Shown here piece by piece: positions 55,378 through 64,000 of a stretch of DNA of 64,000 nucleotides (the first letter of the stretch is position 1; the number at the start of each line of letters is the position of its first letter). The position numbers and the translations under genes were made by a program. Source of the DNA: Zygotorulaspora mrakii (lineage: Eukaryota > Ascomycota > Saccharomycetes > Saccharomycetales > Saccharomycetaceae); NCBI RefSeq assembly GCF_013402915.1, contig NC_050724.1:992001-1056000 (forward strand). The letters are read 5' to 3'. Under the pieces are notes generated by a model. The model saw nothing but the letters and a program-made list of their open reading frames with translations. It had not been told where the DNA came from and did no database searches.

Positions 55378-56436
55378 CGACTTGACCTATATGTAACCTT
55401 GCTTGCTTTCTCTGTTCTACTATTCCACAAGGAGAAAAATACTGATTGTTGAAATCGACTCTATCCTTGTCACCAGAATCTCTTGAGGGGAAATTGTCCT
55501 GAGGTCAATTCTTTTAAATTACAATAATTTTTTTTTTCAAACAGGAACCACGATCACACAACTTCTGTCCTCTCTGTGGTCCGGAGTGCGTACCGAGTGT
55601 GGGTACAAAGATGGCTTCGGAACGACTTGAAAAACAACACCAATCTGAAGCGGTTTGTACGGCATATTCTGGCGCCCGCCCACAACGGCCCAGCAAATGT
55701 TGTAGAGGCCGCTGCGTGAAATCAGCAAAAAGAAGTTTGCAGTTTTTCCGGCCGGATTTACTATCTGAGCACCTGTGCACCTTTTTCATAGCCGTTTCAA
55801 AGGAGGTCCGCCCCACCACCCGCTTCTTTTGTTTCGGGGTACACCATTTCGGCAGCGCTACGGATGTTTCTCCTGTGACTGTAGAAACGTCGGATAAATG
55901 TACTAAACGGAAGAGGGGAGACAATTGTTGGGATTCCCGTGCCCCTCCTCTGAGACTTGAGAGATGTTCCGGGGAGCGGAATATTTGTCAAGACATATCC
56001 GAATGCGGAGATTTTTCTCGAATGAAAAGGGGAAGTGGACCAAAAAGAAGGGGAGGAGGGGCGGGGCAGCGTTCTCCACCCCGCCGTAACTTGGAGACCG
56101 GGTGGCGGAGGGGTGGAGTATCGTTTTTCCTTTTGCAGGGTTCGGAGCAATATGCCCCGTGTCGTGCGCAAATGGCAGGTATGTTTGATGGTTTTGGGCT
56201 GTGAGTGCAGATGATTGGTCCCTCATTTGCATTTCCCCCGCTTCTGGGGAAACTATACCACCAGAAAGCTCCGTGGATTCGCGTGAGTGTGGGGCGAATA
56301 AGGTAACTTTAATTTTCGGAGCACTGTGCTCCTTTGGCGAGACGACGTGCGAGGTGATAATCTTGCATTTTGCATGTGAGACAACCCGTGGGTCTGCTGG
56401 TGCGCGAGCGCGAGAGGCGCTAAAAATAAATGTTTT
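55378..56436. other. Intergenic: STD1/MTH1 promoter region
   Basis: The spacer is about 1.06 kb and GC-rich between 55560 and 56460. It contains a cluster of CGGANNA sites and several AGGGG/CCCCT strings, as in stress and Mig1-type promoters (for example about 55913, 56027 and 56046). I see no coding gene. Confidence 0.5.
55577..55983. promoter_or_regulatory. Cluster of six Rgt1-type CGGANNA sites
   Basis: Matches to CGGANNA or its complement are at 55577-55583 (TGGTCCG), 55744-55750 (TTTTCCG), 55891-55897 (CGGATAA), 55908-55914 (CGGAAGA), 55965-55971 (TGTTCCG) and 55977-55983 (CGGAATA). They lie 200-606 bp upstream of the STD1/MTH1 ATG. Known biology: Rgt1 binds clustered CGGANNA sites at glucose-regulated genes. 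Binding here is inferred. Confidence 0.55.
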
Positions 56437-56508
56437 CTCCGAAGCGGGGAGTCGAACCCCGGTTTCCACGGTGAGAGCGTGATGTGATAGCCGTTACACT
56501 ACATCGGA
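56437..56508 (-). tRNA. tRNA-Glu (anticodon CUC)
   Basis: Read on the minus strand this is a 72-nt tRNA starting TCCGATGTAG and ending with discriminator G. The anticodon arm is TCACG-CTCTCAC-CGTGG, giving anticodon CUC. The T arm is CGGGG-TTCGACT-CCCCG with a perfect B box GGTTCGACTCC. The A box lies in TAGTGTAACGG. No intron is present. The acceptor stem pairs at 6 of 7 positions, with a U6-U67 mismatch. A T-run about 10 bases downstream would end Pol III transcription. Confidence 0.95.
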
Positions 56509-57545
56509 TTAGTACTTGTTATGTTATGAGACAGATAGGAGCGGATCAGACGGTGTTGGTTTGAGAACGTTTTTGGGTTTGCCGAATGTAATTATCGTAG
56601 TGCATGATATATGTAATGCTACAGCTATAAATGGATCAGCGGCTATTAGCCATTAGCCATTACTCTCACGATTGCTTTGAGCTTAAAGTAAGGTAGAAGA
56701 ATTTAACATTTGGAAAGGAGGTTGGCTTCGGAGCTGTGGGTAATGGCTTGGTTATACATTGATGAGAGTATAAAGAGGTTTAGTTGTAGAGATATATATA
56801 AGTCGTTCGTTGTCAGATTCCTGAATTGTAAGCGTCTCGCGATAGATTTATCGTCCGATTTCTTTCCAGGATCATTTGCATGGTTGGTATCATATTATGC
56901 TAGAGCACAGGCGAGTAAGTAATATTGCAGTTGGCCACTAATTGATGGAATATAATTTGATTATATTGATTATGGAATACGTGTTGATATTCTGATGCAA
57001 ACTAGATGTTTAAAAAGAGGACCTAAAATATATTTGGAGAATAAGTTATCTTAGAGTTGTCGACAGTAACTTGGTTACACATTGATGACAATATTGTGAT
57101 GTTCAGTTATAGAGATATATAAGTCGTTGATTTCCTATCTCATAAAGTGAGGTAAAGCTAAATGAATTTAGATTGAATATCTTGAAAAGATGCCAGTACT
57201 TATACCGGACGTTCTGCACCTACTGAACTATAAGACAGAACGACAGGCGAAGAATTTTCACTGTCATCAGCTCGGTCATGCCATTTTTCCAATTCCGTAT
57301 AATCCACATCACATCGCGCCACTGATCGCCACAAGGTAGACTCATGACTTGCAAACATCCCGCGATGGACTAACAGAGGGCAACTGTCCCAAAATAACCG
57401 ATTTTTGTGAGGCTTCAGCTGACTCCAATCGTTTCGTTGTTTCAGTTTGATGTCATGATGGACTGTGGTTTTTGACGTCTTTAGATCATTTCTATAACAA
57501 ACTATATTGCTGTTTGATGTCTCCATGAAGTCTCCACTATTAATT
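56509..57545. other. Intergenic: upstream of tRNA-Glu and 3' of RAT1
   Basis: The spacer is about 1 kb and AT-rich. It holds two diverged direct repeats and a short TTAGCCATTAGCCATTA repeat at about 56645-56661. Nothing coding is supported. Confidence 0.45.
56729..57128. repeat. Diverged direct repeat pair near tRNA-Glu
   Basis: The segments 56730-56808 and 57054-57128 align over about 75-80 bp with gaps. They share the blocks CTTGGTTA-ACATTGATGA and TAGAGATATATA-AAGTCGTT. They lie 220-620 bp upstream of a tRNA gene, where Ty elements insert, so they may be remains of LTRs; I do not see intact LTR ends. Confidence 0.6.
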
Positions 57546-60500
57546 CTATCTGCGATGTTGAAAGCTCCCTCTATTTGATCTAGATTGCGTACCCCTTGAC
57601 TGTTGATATCTACCTCTGTTGTTAAATCTTTGAGAATAATTTCCAGAGTCGTTGTACCTACTCCCTTGATTATAGCCCTTGTCCGAGGAGTAATTATAGC
57701 TGTTGTAGCTATTGTTATAATTGTTGTTATAGTGGTCGTTATTATTGTAACCGTTACCGTGTTCGTTGTTGTTTCCGAATTGACTTGGGTATTGATTTGC
57801 AGTGGCATTCGATTGTGCAAAATAAAAGAAAGCTCTGAAACCACCAACCCGTGGCTGGTATTGGGTTATGCCACTGGGCCCTACCGGCACTACGTTTTGT
57901 TTCATCGTATTTTCAAAGTTCCATTGTGATGATCTACTGAAATTCTGGTTGCTGTACTTGTACTTTATAGAGTCAATATCGTAGTTGTTGAGAACAGCTT
58001 CGCTTGGAATGAAACCATTCAAAATAACTGACTTATTTCGACTGGGCAATTCAGGAAATTTATACCTCATTTTCAAAAATAGATTTGTTGACAATTCCGG
58101 CAATGAACCTGTTTGAATAGGACATGATAATTTACTGTTTATCACAAACCCTTCGTTATCCACCATAACGTTGCCACTTAATCCACTTTTGAAATGTTGA
58201 AATTTCAACTCAAAGTCTTTTTGTTCTGAAAGCTCCTTGTATAATTTTTTTGCAAATTTCTCGTAGTTGACATTTTTATTGCTTATAAGAAGGATTGGAT
58301 CTTTACGGACATTTCTTGATTTTTCATCTTCTGTCAGTAAAGTATACTGTGCTCTTACTACTTTCAAAAGTCTAGTGGCATCAATAAAGGGTAATAGAGC
58401 AATGCCTTGCCAGGACATTTTTTTACCATTCATATCTATGGGAAATTCAGCAGGATAGAAGTCTATGATTTCAGATGTAGGTTCACTCATTAAAGGTCTG
58501 AAAATTTCAGGTAACGTATGTCCCGATGCTGCTGGTAAAACACTCATTAGTTGTTCATAAGGTAAAAATGGTGTTCCCTTTTCAAATTTCACTTCCATAT
58601 TGGAAAAACCGAAAAAATCCGAGGCAAATGGAGCATAATGATATGGATAATACCAGTCCCACGATGCACAACCTTGATAATAATATGCAAGAACCCATGA
58701 CACACCCTCTATATAACATCTTACTAAATCTTTCCTTAGTGCTTCAATTTGGTCACGCTCAATGTTAAATTTAGCTAGATAGTATCTCTCTCTGTAGCCA
58801 GACTCAAAAAGTTTGACGACAGCATCTGAATCAAATACTCCAGCTTTCATATCACCATGAGAAACGATCGGTACCTCTTCCGTCTTAATACCGAGTGACT
58901 TTTGATCTGGAACATCTTTTTTTAGAGCACTGGAGTTTTCTTCACCATCATTTTCACCATCATTTTCATCGTCATCGTCGTCTTCTTCTTCAACTTCCTT
59001 CTTAACTTCCTCTTCAATTTCTTTCCCCAATTCGTCTGTGATTGTTGAGTGCGCTTCTGTGTCTCGTTTTTTACTTTGTCTTTCGGATTTTTCCTCTTCT
59101 TCCAGCTCTAACTTATGCTTCTTGGCAATTAGCTTCTTTTTCATCATATCTGCGACAGTGAAATTAGCTTTATTTGCATCATCAATAACTTTCTCCATAT
59201 TGCCCTTGCTAATTTCTTCAACTAAACTGTTATTCTTATCACTCTGTGCTTTAACGATGGCGATAGCTTCAGCATTTCCCTCATTAGCGAGCATTATCTC
59301 CTTCTTCAAATTGACCATGTCACTTGTAGTTAGATTCCACGATCCTTTAGCTAATTCACCATTGGTGTCGTATAGCTGTAATTGCTCGTTGAAAACTGTT
59401 GGATGCCTATCTTGGCCCTTTGACATATTCTTTTGCATTTTTCTTCGTTGAGCCGCTTCTTGTTTCCTCACCTCTTGAATATGTCTCGTCTTAAAAATAT
59501 CGGGTTCACGATATCCTAGCTGTTGCAACAGCATTTCGACAGATTCCAAATTAAGATTACCATCACAAGTCATGTATGTTTTCATACCTGGCAAAACTGA
59601 TTTCCATATATCTAACAGTATGTCAATACTATTTTCCCTGACATCCAAACTTGGTAAATGAGGCAAAAAATCATTACCACAGAAAAAACACATAAAGACC
59701 CAATCATCTATGGCTCTTTCTAAGTCGAATGGGAATGGTAACTTTGGCACCCACAATTCAGCTGCTAAGTATTCCCTTAGGGCACTGACATGTAACCACA
59801 AAAATGGCTTTTCAGAATCTTGCTTCGCTAACAATTGTTTTTCTTCTTCCGTCATATTCAAGGTGTCCTTAAAATTATGCTTACGCCTATTATTTTGTGC
59901 AAAAACGTCTTCTCTCAGAATTTTGAAATGTGGTTCATGTGTGGCCAAACCCAAGAAAATTAAATCTGCATCCAAACCATATATACAATGTGTCGTATTA
60001 GGATTATATTGCGGATCTGCACGTTGGGATCTAATAAAATTCATGATTTTATGTTCACCTTCACCAGGGACAGTAGCATCACTTATAACAACCTGTAAAT
60101 TCTTCCAGCCTGGATCCGTTGCCAATTTAAATGATATCCAATACCTTAAGGCAGCTGCCAATTTATCCATAAACGGTGTTCCTGGGGTAATGGCATTAGA
60201 ATCCCAGGTCTTCTTACTTTTTACAGAGTGATCAATAGTCTCACCTACTTGTTCACGTTGTCTCAGGACTTCTTCACGGGCCTCATTTTCCAATTGTGCA
60301 TCCCTAGCACTTCTAAAACGACGAGCTCTTTGTTGATTCATCTTTGCACGAGGAGCAACACCATCAACAGCTATTACAAGGACTTTCCGCGGTCTTGCCA
60401 TGTTAAGCACTCTATTCGTATATTCAAACACAGCTAGAAGCATTTCATCTTCAGTTTCCGGAGGCGGCTTGTTCTCAGGATGAGAGCACGGATGAACAAT

Positions 60501-60668
60501 ACCGTTCATATCCAGATACAGATTGTCAAGTTCTCCATTAGGATTTGCTGCAGCATAATCAATTGGCAAAGCAACACCATCAACGACGGGCGGTTGTTCC
60601 TCCAAAACAGGAGAAATAATCTTTGGATACTTTCTAGAAAGCCATCTAAAAAATGATGGAACACCCAT
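57546..60668 (-). CDS. RAT1: Nuclear 5'-3' exoribonuclease Rat1 (Xrn2)
   Basis: The protein has 1040 residues against 1006 in S. cerevisiae. The XRN catalytic N-terminus is intact: MGVPSFFRWLSRKYP, YLDMNGIVHPC, VPGEGEHKIMNFIRSQR and GLDADLIFLGLATHEP carry the acidic metal ligands. The tower and C-terminal segments (GTPFLPYEQLMSVLPAASGH, MSWQGIALLPFID) are conserved. An acidic insert (EEEVKKEVEEEDDDDDENDG) and an Asn/Tyr/Arg-rich tail from about residue 960 are longer than usual. Known role: torpedo termination of Pol II, rRNA and snoRNA 5' trimming, with Rai1. The next gene matches the S. cerevisiae STD1-RAT1 order. Confidence 0.97.
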   Translation of the reverse strand: MGVPSFFRWLSRKYPKIISPVLEEQPPVVDGVALPIDYAAANPNGELDNLYLDMNGIVHPCSHPENKPPPETEDEMLLAVFEYTNRVLNMARPRKVLVIAVDGVAPRAKMNQQRARRFRSARDAQLENEAREEVLRQREQVGETIDHSVKSKKTWDSNAITPGTPFMDKLAAALRYWISFKLATDPGWKNLQVVISDATVPGEGEHKIMNFIRSQRADPQYNPNTTHCIYGLDADLIFLGLATHEPHFKILREDVFAQNNRRKHNFKDTLNMTEEEKQLLAKQDSEKPFLWLHVSALREYLAAELWVPKLPFPFDLERAIDDWVFMCFFCGNDFLPHLPSLDVRENSIDILLDIWKSVLPGMKTYMTCDGNLNLESVEMLLQQLGYREPDIFKTRHIQEVRKQEAAQRRKMQKNMSKGQDRHPTVFNEQLQLYDTNGELAKGSWNLTTSDMVNLKKEIMLANEGNAEAIAIVKAQSDKNNSLVEEISKGNMEKVIDDANKANFTVADMMKKKLIAKKHKLELEEEEKSERQSKKRDTEAHSTITDELGKEIEEEVKKEVEEEDDDDDENDGENDGEENSSALKKDVPDQKSLGIKTEEVPIVSHGDMKAGVFDSDAVVKLFESGYRERYYLAKFNIERDQIEALRKDLVRCYIEGVSWVLAYYYQGCASWDWYYPYHYAPFASDFFGFSNMEVKFEKGTPFLPYEQLMSVLPAASGHTLPEIFRPLMSEPTSEIIDFYPAEFPIDMNGKKMSWQGIALLPFIDATRLLKVVRAQYTLLTEDEKSRNVRKDPILLISNKNVNYEKFAKKLYKELSEQKDFELKFQHFKSGLSGNVMVDNEGFVINSKLSCPIQTGSLPELSTNLFLKMRYKFPELPSRNKSVILNGFIPSEAVLNNYDIDSIKYKYSNQNFSRSSQWNFENTMKQNVVPVGPSGITQYQPRVGGFRAFFYFAQSNATANQYPSQFGNNNEHGNGYNNNDHYNNNYNNSYNSYNYSSDKGYNQGSRYNDSGNYSQRFNNRGRYQQSRGTQSRSNRGSFQHRR

Positions 60669-60986
60669 AGGAAATGCACCGTGAGGTAGAACTACTGTTT
60701 TGATTCAATTTTATCTGAACTATACCTTTGCCTGATATTTACTGTATAACTTAGTTGAAATATGCCCAAGTTCATCATCGGAAAGTCTAAGTGAAAGAAA
60801 GAATATCATCGCGGAAAATTTCAAAGGTACGTACAACACGACCCCCCAATAAACTTAAAACTGTTATATGATTAAAGGATGTGAATTGATCCAAACACAA
60901 GTTAAGTCATCAATGATATGGTTGAATCTGAGGTTGAATCTCGTGAATATTTCGAAGCATATACGTTTTTATATGTACGTGCATAA
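60669..60986. other. Intergenic: divergent promoter of RAT1 and the MidA-like gene
   Basis: This 318-bp divergent spacer holds no strong motif that I can support. Confidence 0.4.
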
Positions 60987-62222
60987 ATGACTCAGGTTTT
61001 GCAACGTTATCTGTTCCAGAGGATAGCAGTACGGAACAAGAGCACGCACCCTGTCAAAATTGGAATTGAGGAGCTGAGATTCAAGAAGAAGACACAGGCT
61101 ATCACAAATGGGTCGATAGCATTACGGGACTACTACGAATGGCATAAGCTATCTGATATAATGGTGAGTGAGACATTTTTCACGCATCGTGGCAAATGCG
61201 GAGGCCTAGGTCGTTCTCCCTCATCACAGAATGATTTACTTCTTTACGACCCCATAATGACACACTGTATTGCGAAATGGCTATTGGTGAACTACAAATT
61301 AAATTCATATCCATATCATGATCTCAACATAGTTAATATCTATGCAGATTTGCGACAGTCTTTACAAATTGCGAAAACGATGATGACATATTTCAAAGCG
61401 GTTTTATCGGATACAATGTTTGAGCGGATTAGGTTCATAATGGTCCCTTTATATGACCATAAGCATGCACAGGTTGAAAAAATTCGACAGGAAATACCAG
61501 GCGAGATCGAGCTAATAACTGATGATGCAATTTTTTTATCTCAAGGGCAGGACGGGATTGGACAAGCCAGTCCACTCGTAATTGAAGATCCAGTCTCAAT
61601 TATAATGCTCAATGACGTTATGAAAAATTTGTCTCACGATGTGATTAAATATTCTTACGAGAAAAATAAATGGGAACAGGGTTACCTAGAATTTGATAGT
61701 CATGGCAACAAGCGATTAGAATTTCAAGACAGTGTTGATTTTTGGTGTAAATTTGCTATTGAGAATACTCTGGAGGATCAAATTCCTTCGAGGCAGAATC
61801 CAAATCAAACCGTGTACATCCCAACAAGATTGGCACAACTGTTCGAAATGATTAGAAAATTCGCACCTCAGCACCGATTTTTTGCCGTTGACGAACCTCA
61901 AAGGTGGAATCCAAGTGTCACGTCAATGTTAAGGCTCTTGCTCGGGTACAATCCAATAAGAGGTAGTAAGGTCATGAAACAACGGCAAGGAATTGAACTT
62001 GAGGATCCAGTATTTATGCCGGATTTCACTCAAGTGCAGCAGATGTATATGAATATAAACGGTATGGGCAAAATAAGTGAGATTAACGATTTAGGCGAAT
62101 TCGTTGATAAATGGGTAAATCTGGGTAACGACTACAAAAATGCGAATATTACAATGGATCAATTAGTATCGCAGCTAAAAATGATCAATGAAAGCACGTT
62201 GGCAACAATACACTCAAATTGA
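60987..62222 (+). CDS. Putative mitochondrial MidA/NDUFAF7-like protein
   Basis: The protein has 411 residues. The N-terminus (MTQVLQRYLFQRIAVRNKSTH) looks like a mitochondrial presequence. The order of motifs resembles the MidA/NDUFAF7 (DUF185) methyltransferase family: an IALRDYYEWHKLSDIM start, a YDPIMTHCIAKWLL segment, IYIPTRLAQLFEMIRKFAPQHRFFAVDE in the middle, and EDPVFMPDFTQVQQMY near the end. I believe the S. cerevisiae counterpart is the uncharacterised mitochondrial protein YKL162C. The Gly-rich SAM-binding motif typical of active members is not visible (NIYADLRQS in its place). Identity is moderate; function is unknown. Confidence 0.55.
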   Translation: MTQVLQRYLFQRIAVRNKSTHPVKIGIEELRFKKKTQAITNGSIALRDYYEWHKLSDIMVSETFFTHRGKCGGLGRSPSSQNDLLLYDPIMTHCIAKWLLVNYKLNSYPYHDLNIVNIYADLRQSLQIAKTMMTYFKAVLSDTMFERIRFIMVPLYDHKHAQVEKIRQEIPGEIELITDDAIFLSQGQDGIGQASPLVIEDPVSIIMLNDVMKNLSHDVIKYSYEKNKWEQGYLEFDSHGNKRLEFQDSVDFWCKFAIENTLEDQIPSRQNPNQTVYIPTRLAQLFEMIRKFAPQHRFFAVDEPQRWNPSVTSMLRLLLGYNPIRGSKVMKQRQGIELEDPVFMPDFTQVQQMYMNINGMGKISEINDLGEFVDKWVNLGNDYKNANITMDQLVSQLKMINESTLATIHSN

Positions 62223-62337
62223 AAAGGGTAAAATTAAAAACTGAAACTAAAAAATAAAACTCAAAATCCATAATCCATGATCCATAATCTATAATTTTAA
62301 CAAAAAATACAAAATAAAAAAAAAATGAAAACTTTTA

Positions 62338-63537
62338 TTACTGGGATTCCTTAAGCGAAGCTTGTTCTAGTTTTACAGTCGTCGTGTCTGTGCCAGTACG
62401 TGAGCGTGTACTTGCTTTCCTTCTGAAAAAACTCAAGAAAGCATTTTTCGTTGAATGATTACTCTTCTCATCGTCTTCAGACGTTCCCTCCCCCGAATAC
62501 TTTTCCTTCTCCAGATCCTGTAACGTCTCTGGATCGACATGACCCCTCGTAATCTTGATAGTAACCTCTCTACCTCTGAAGGCTAACCCTGGATGGAATA
62601 CTGTCAGTATAGTGGTTGCCGCCGCCATCATTAAGGCGTCCAGAATGATAAAATAATTCTCGTGGGTAATCAGATTGCCGCCCCATCCCTCTGCCAACTC
62701 TGCCAACCTATAGCAACAACGAACAAAGATAAGGAAAACCGCCAACGCTAGTGCAAACGGGAAGTAATGGAACACCCATCTGTCAGGGTTGAGCCTCACA
62801 TGCTGGAACTTTTTTCTGTACATGTAATCGATCTCTGTCTGCGGAATCTTGAACAACGACCAGCTCAGTCTGTTGACCCCCGCGTGATCTATGCGGGTCT
62901 GGACAAACACCTTGTAGAACAGGTGGAGCATCAAACATATGAAGATAGTCATCGAGGCCACTTGCACTGCCAACCCCCCCACAAATATATTGTCCCCCAC
63001 ATCGGTGTTTGTGCCCGAAGTAGCAGCCGAACCACTCTGACCACCGCCGGCCGCCTGGATGACCAGCGATATGATGTCGCATGCTATGAAAATGTACGAG
63101 TACGCCATCGGAGACGGAAGCAGCGAGAACCGGTGGCCGTAGATCTCTATGAGCTTGGCTAGCTGGTAGTAGACACCACCCATCGTGAAGACGGGCGCGA
63201 TGGTCAGACACACCATCTGCATCAAAAACGGATCGATCTTGAACACATTGTAGTGCGATATAACTCTTCCGACATACCCGATAACCTCCATGATTCCGGC
63301 GCACATAAACGCGATGGAAAACCAGTACTGTTTCCACCACACCATCGTGGTGTGGAATGCCAGCAGCAAAGACCAAATGACAAGCATTGCTATGTTGAAC
63401 GCCAGGTTCGGCACCATGCCACTATACATCGACACCGGCGAAATCCCGTCTACAACGGGCCCCGTGCCATCTGAGCTGGAATCCGATCCAGAGTCTCTCG
63501 CGCTTAATAGCGCACCATAAGCAGCTTCTAACAACAT
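62338..63537 (-). CDS. RSB1: RTA1-family sphingoid long-chain-base transporter Rsb1
   Basis: The protein has 399 residues; S. cerevisiae Rsb1 has about 354-382 depending on the start chosen. Seven hydrophobic segments run from about residue 45 to 310 (first NLAFNIAMLVIWSLLLAF, then FSIAFMCAGIMEVIGYVGR). The RTA1-family features APVFTMGGVYYQLAKLIEIYG and FIACDIISLVIQAAGGG are clear. An N-terminal Ser/Asp/Gly-rich ectodomain and a charged C-terminal tail flank them. Known role: plasma-membrane flux of phytosphingosine and dihydrosphingosine. Position beyond RAT1 fits the S. cerevisiae order. The gene is GC-richer than its flanks. Confidence 0.9.
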   Translation of the reverse strand: MLLEAAYGALLSARDSGSDSSSDGTGPVVDGISPVSMYSGMVPNLAFNIAMLVIWSLLLAFHTTMVWWKQYWFSIAFMCAGIMEVIGYVGRVISHYNVFKIDPFLMQMVCLTIAPVFTMGGVYYQLAKLIEIYGHRFSLLPSPMAYSYIFIACDIISLVIQAAGGGQSGSAATSGTNTDVGDNIFVGGLAVQVASMTIFICLMLHLFYKVFVQTRIDHAGVNRLSWSLFKIPQTEIDYMYRKKFQHVRLNPDRWVFHYFPFALALAVFLIFVRCCYRLAELAEGWGGNLITHENYFIILDALMMAAATTILTVFHPGLAFRGREVTIKITRGHVDPETLQDLEKEKYSGEGTSEDDEKSNHSTKNAFLSFFRRKASTRSRTGTDTTTVKLEQASLKESQ

Positions 63538-64000
63538 GGCTGCCGACTACAAACTGCGAACTATGAACTGCTACCTGTAAAGACTAAGATCTAATAATGT
63601 CACACCCAACAACGACCTCACCTCAAGAGCCCTAAATTGCCCATGCCGCACACACACTCGCATATATATACATATTCAAATATATATATATATATATAAA
63701 TATATATACATATACGTATGCACGTAAATATGTGTACCACCATAGTCATGCTTGAATATGCATATTCAACCATAATAGAGCGCACTGCGTTGAGCACATA
63801 CTTAACCAGGACGGTTATAGTAGAAGACGTCCGCCGATCTATTTGATTTTATTTTTTTTTCCATTTTTTCATCCATTCTTAGATCGTGGATATCTAGCGA
63901 ACTGGCCAATTAATCACTGCAGCCTGCGAGATAAAGGGTCAATATTCATGCTGGCGTCATAGAAAACAACGCATCGAAGTGCATACGTCGCCACGGGCTG
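63538..64000. other. RSB1 upstream region to window end
   Basis: The 463 bp carries a Tbf1-type AGCCCTAA at 63628-63635 (93 bp upstream of RSB1), an AT-rich TA repeat, and no gene up to the window end. Confidence 0.5.
63660..63720. repeat. TA-rich microsatellite upstream of RSB1
   Basis: TA and ATAC dinucleotide repeats fill about 60 bp, with the longest pure TA run near 63681-63699. Such tracts are common and length-variable in yeast promoters. Confidence 0.85.

Noticed and set aside
55599..56204. 201-codon frame upstream of STD1/MTH1
   Set aside because: It lies in GC-rich DNA full of promoter motifs, has an unlikely composition (Arg/Cys/Ser) and overlaps frames on the other strand.
57200..57847. 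215-codon minus-strand frame overlapping the RAT1 3' end
   Set aside because: It is an out-of-frame shadow of the Asn-rich RAT1 tail continuing into the spacer; Thr/Ile-rich runs come from the repeated codons.

Overview
This window is nuclear DNA of a budding yeast of the family Saccharomycetaceae. Nearly every gene can be matched to a Saccharomyces cerevisiae gene. Genes are mostly intronless and closely packed. The only splice signals I found are yeast-type GTATGT...TACTAAC...TAG. Neighbouring genes alternate between homologues of S. cerevisiae YOR208-YOR230 and YPL125-YPL139, two regions left by the whole-genome duplication (WGD). Pairs that are duplicated in S. cerevisiae (ODC1/2, ISU1/2, HER1/GIP3, SPO19/YOR214C, STD1/MTH1) are single here. 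This points to a lineage that did not undergo the WGD (Kluyveromyces, Torulaspora, Zygosaccharomyces, Lachancea or Eremothecium grade). I cannot name the species from the sequence.

Layout. 1-10.2 kb: 5'-truncated PTP2, KAP120, NPT1, NAN1. 11-19.8 kb: RPB10, MGM1, histone H1 HHO1, TBF1, STE4. 19.9-21.6 kb: a tandem pair of YEATS-domain genes, SAS5 and TAF14, each with a tiny first exon and an intron after codon 3. 21.9-25.8 kb: a SPO19-type GPI protein, AIM41, RUD3. 25.8-27.5 kb: a long divergent spacer. 27.5-34 kb: RFC1, STE13, RPL5. 34-36 kb: a 2-kb divergent spacer with a ribosomal-protein-type promoter and a perfect URS1. 36-45 kb: RCN2, COX11, RDS2, MCT1, ODC, a candidate snR35 region, DSC3, RPB8, ISU. 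45-53.7 kb: a GC-rich promoter island, HER1/GIP3, MCP1, SPP1, a WTM-family WD protein. From 54 kb synteny jumps to the YOR047-049 block: STD1/MTH1, tRNA-Glu(CUC), RAT1, a mitochondrial MidA/NDUFAF7-like protein, and RSB1.

Functionally this is ordinary core genome. It covers transcription and chromatin (RPB8, RPB10, TAF14, SAS5, SPP1, TBF1, HHO1), replication (RFC1), ribosome synthesis (NAN1, RPL5, RAT1), mitochondria (MGM1, COX11, MCT1, ISU, ODC, MCP1, AIM41), mating (STE4, STE13), sporulation (SPO19-like), and glucose and calcineurin signalling (STD1/MTH1, RDS2, RCN2). I found no CRISPR array, bacterial-type mobile element or obvious new multi-gene system. The best discoveries are the hidden exons and shared intron position of the SAS5-TAF14 tandem, and promoter motifs that fit each gene's own regulon: a Tbf1 site at TBF1, an Rgt1-type cluster at STD1/MTH1, Ndt80 sites at SPO19, PAC/RRPE at NAN1 and a pheromone element at STE4.
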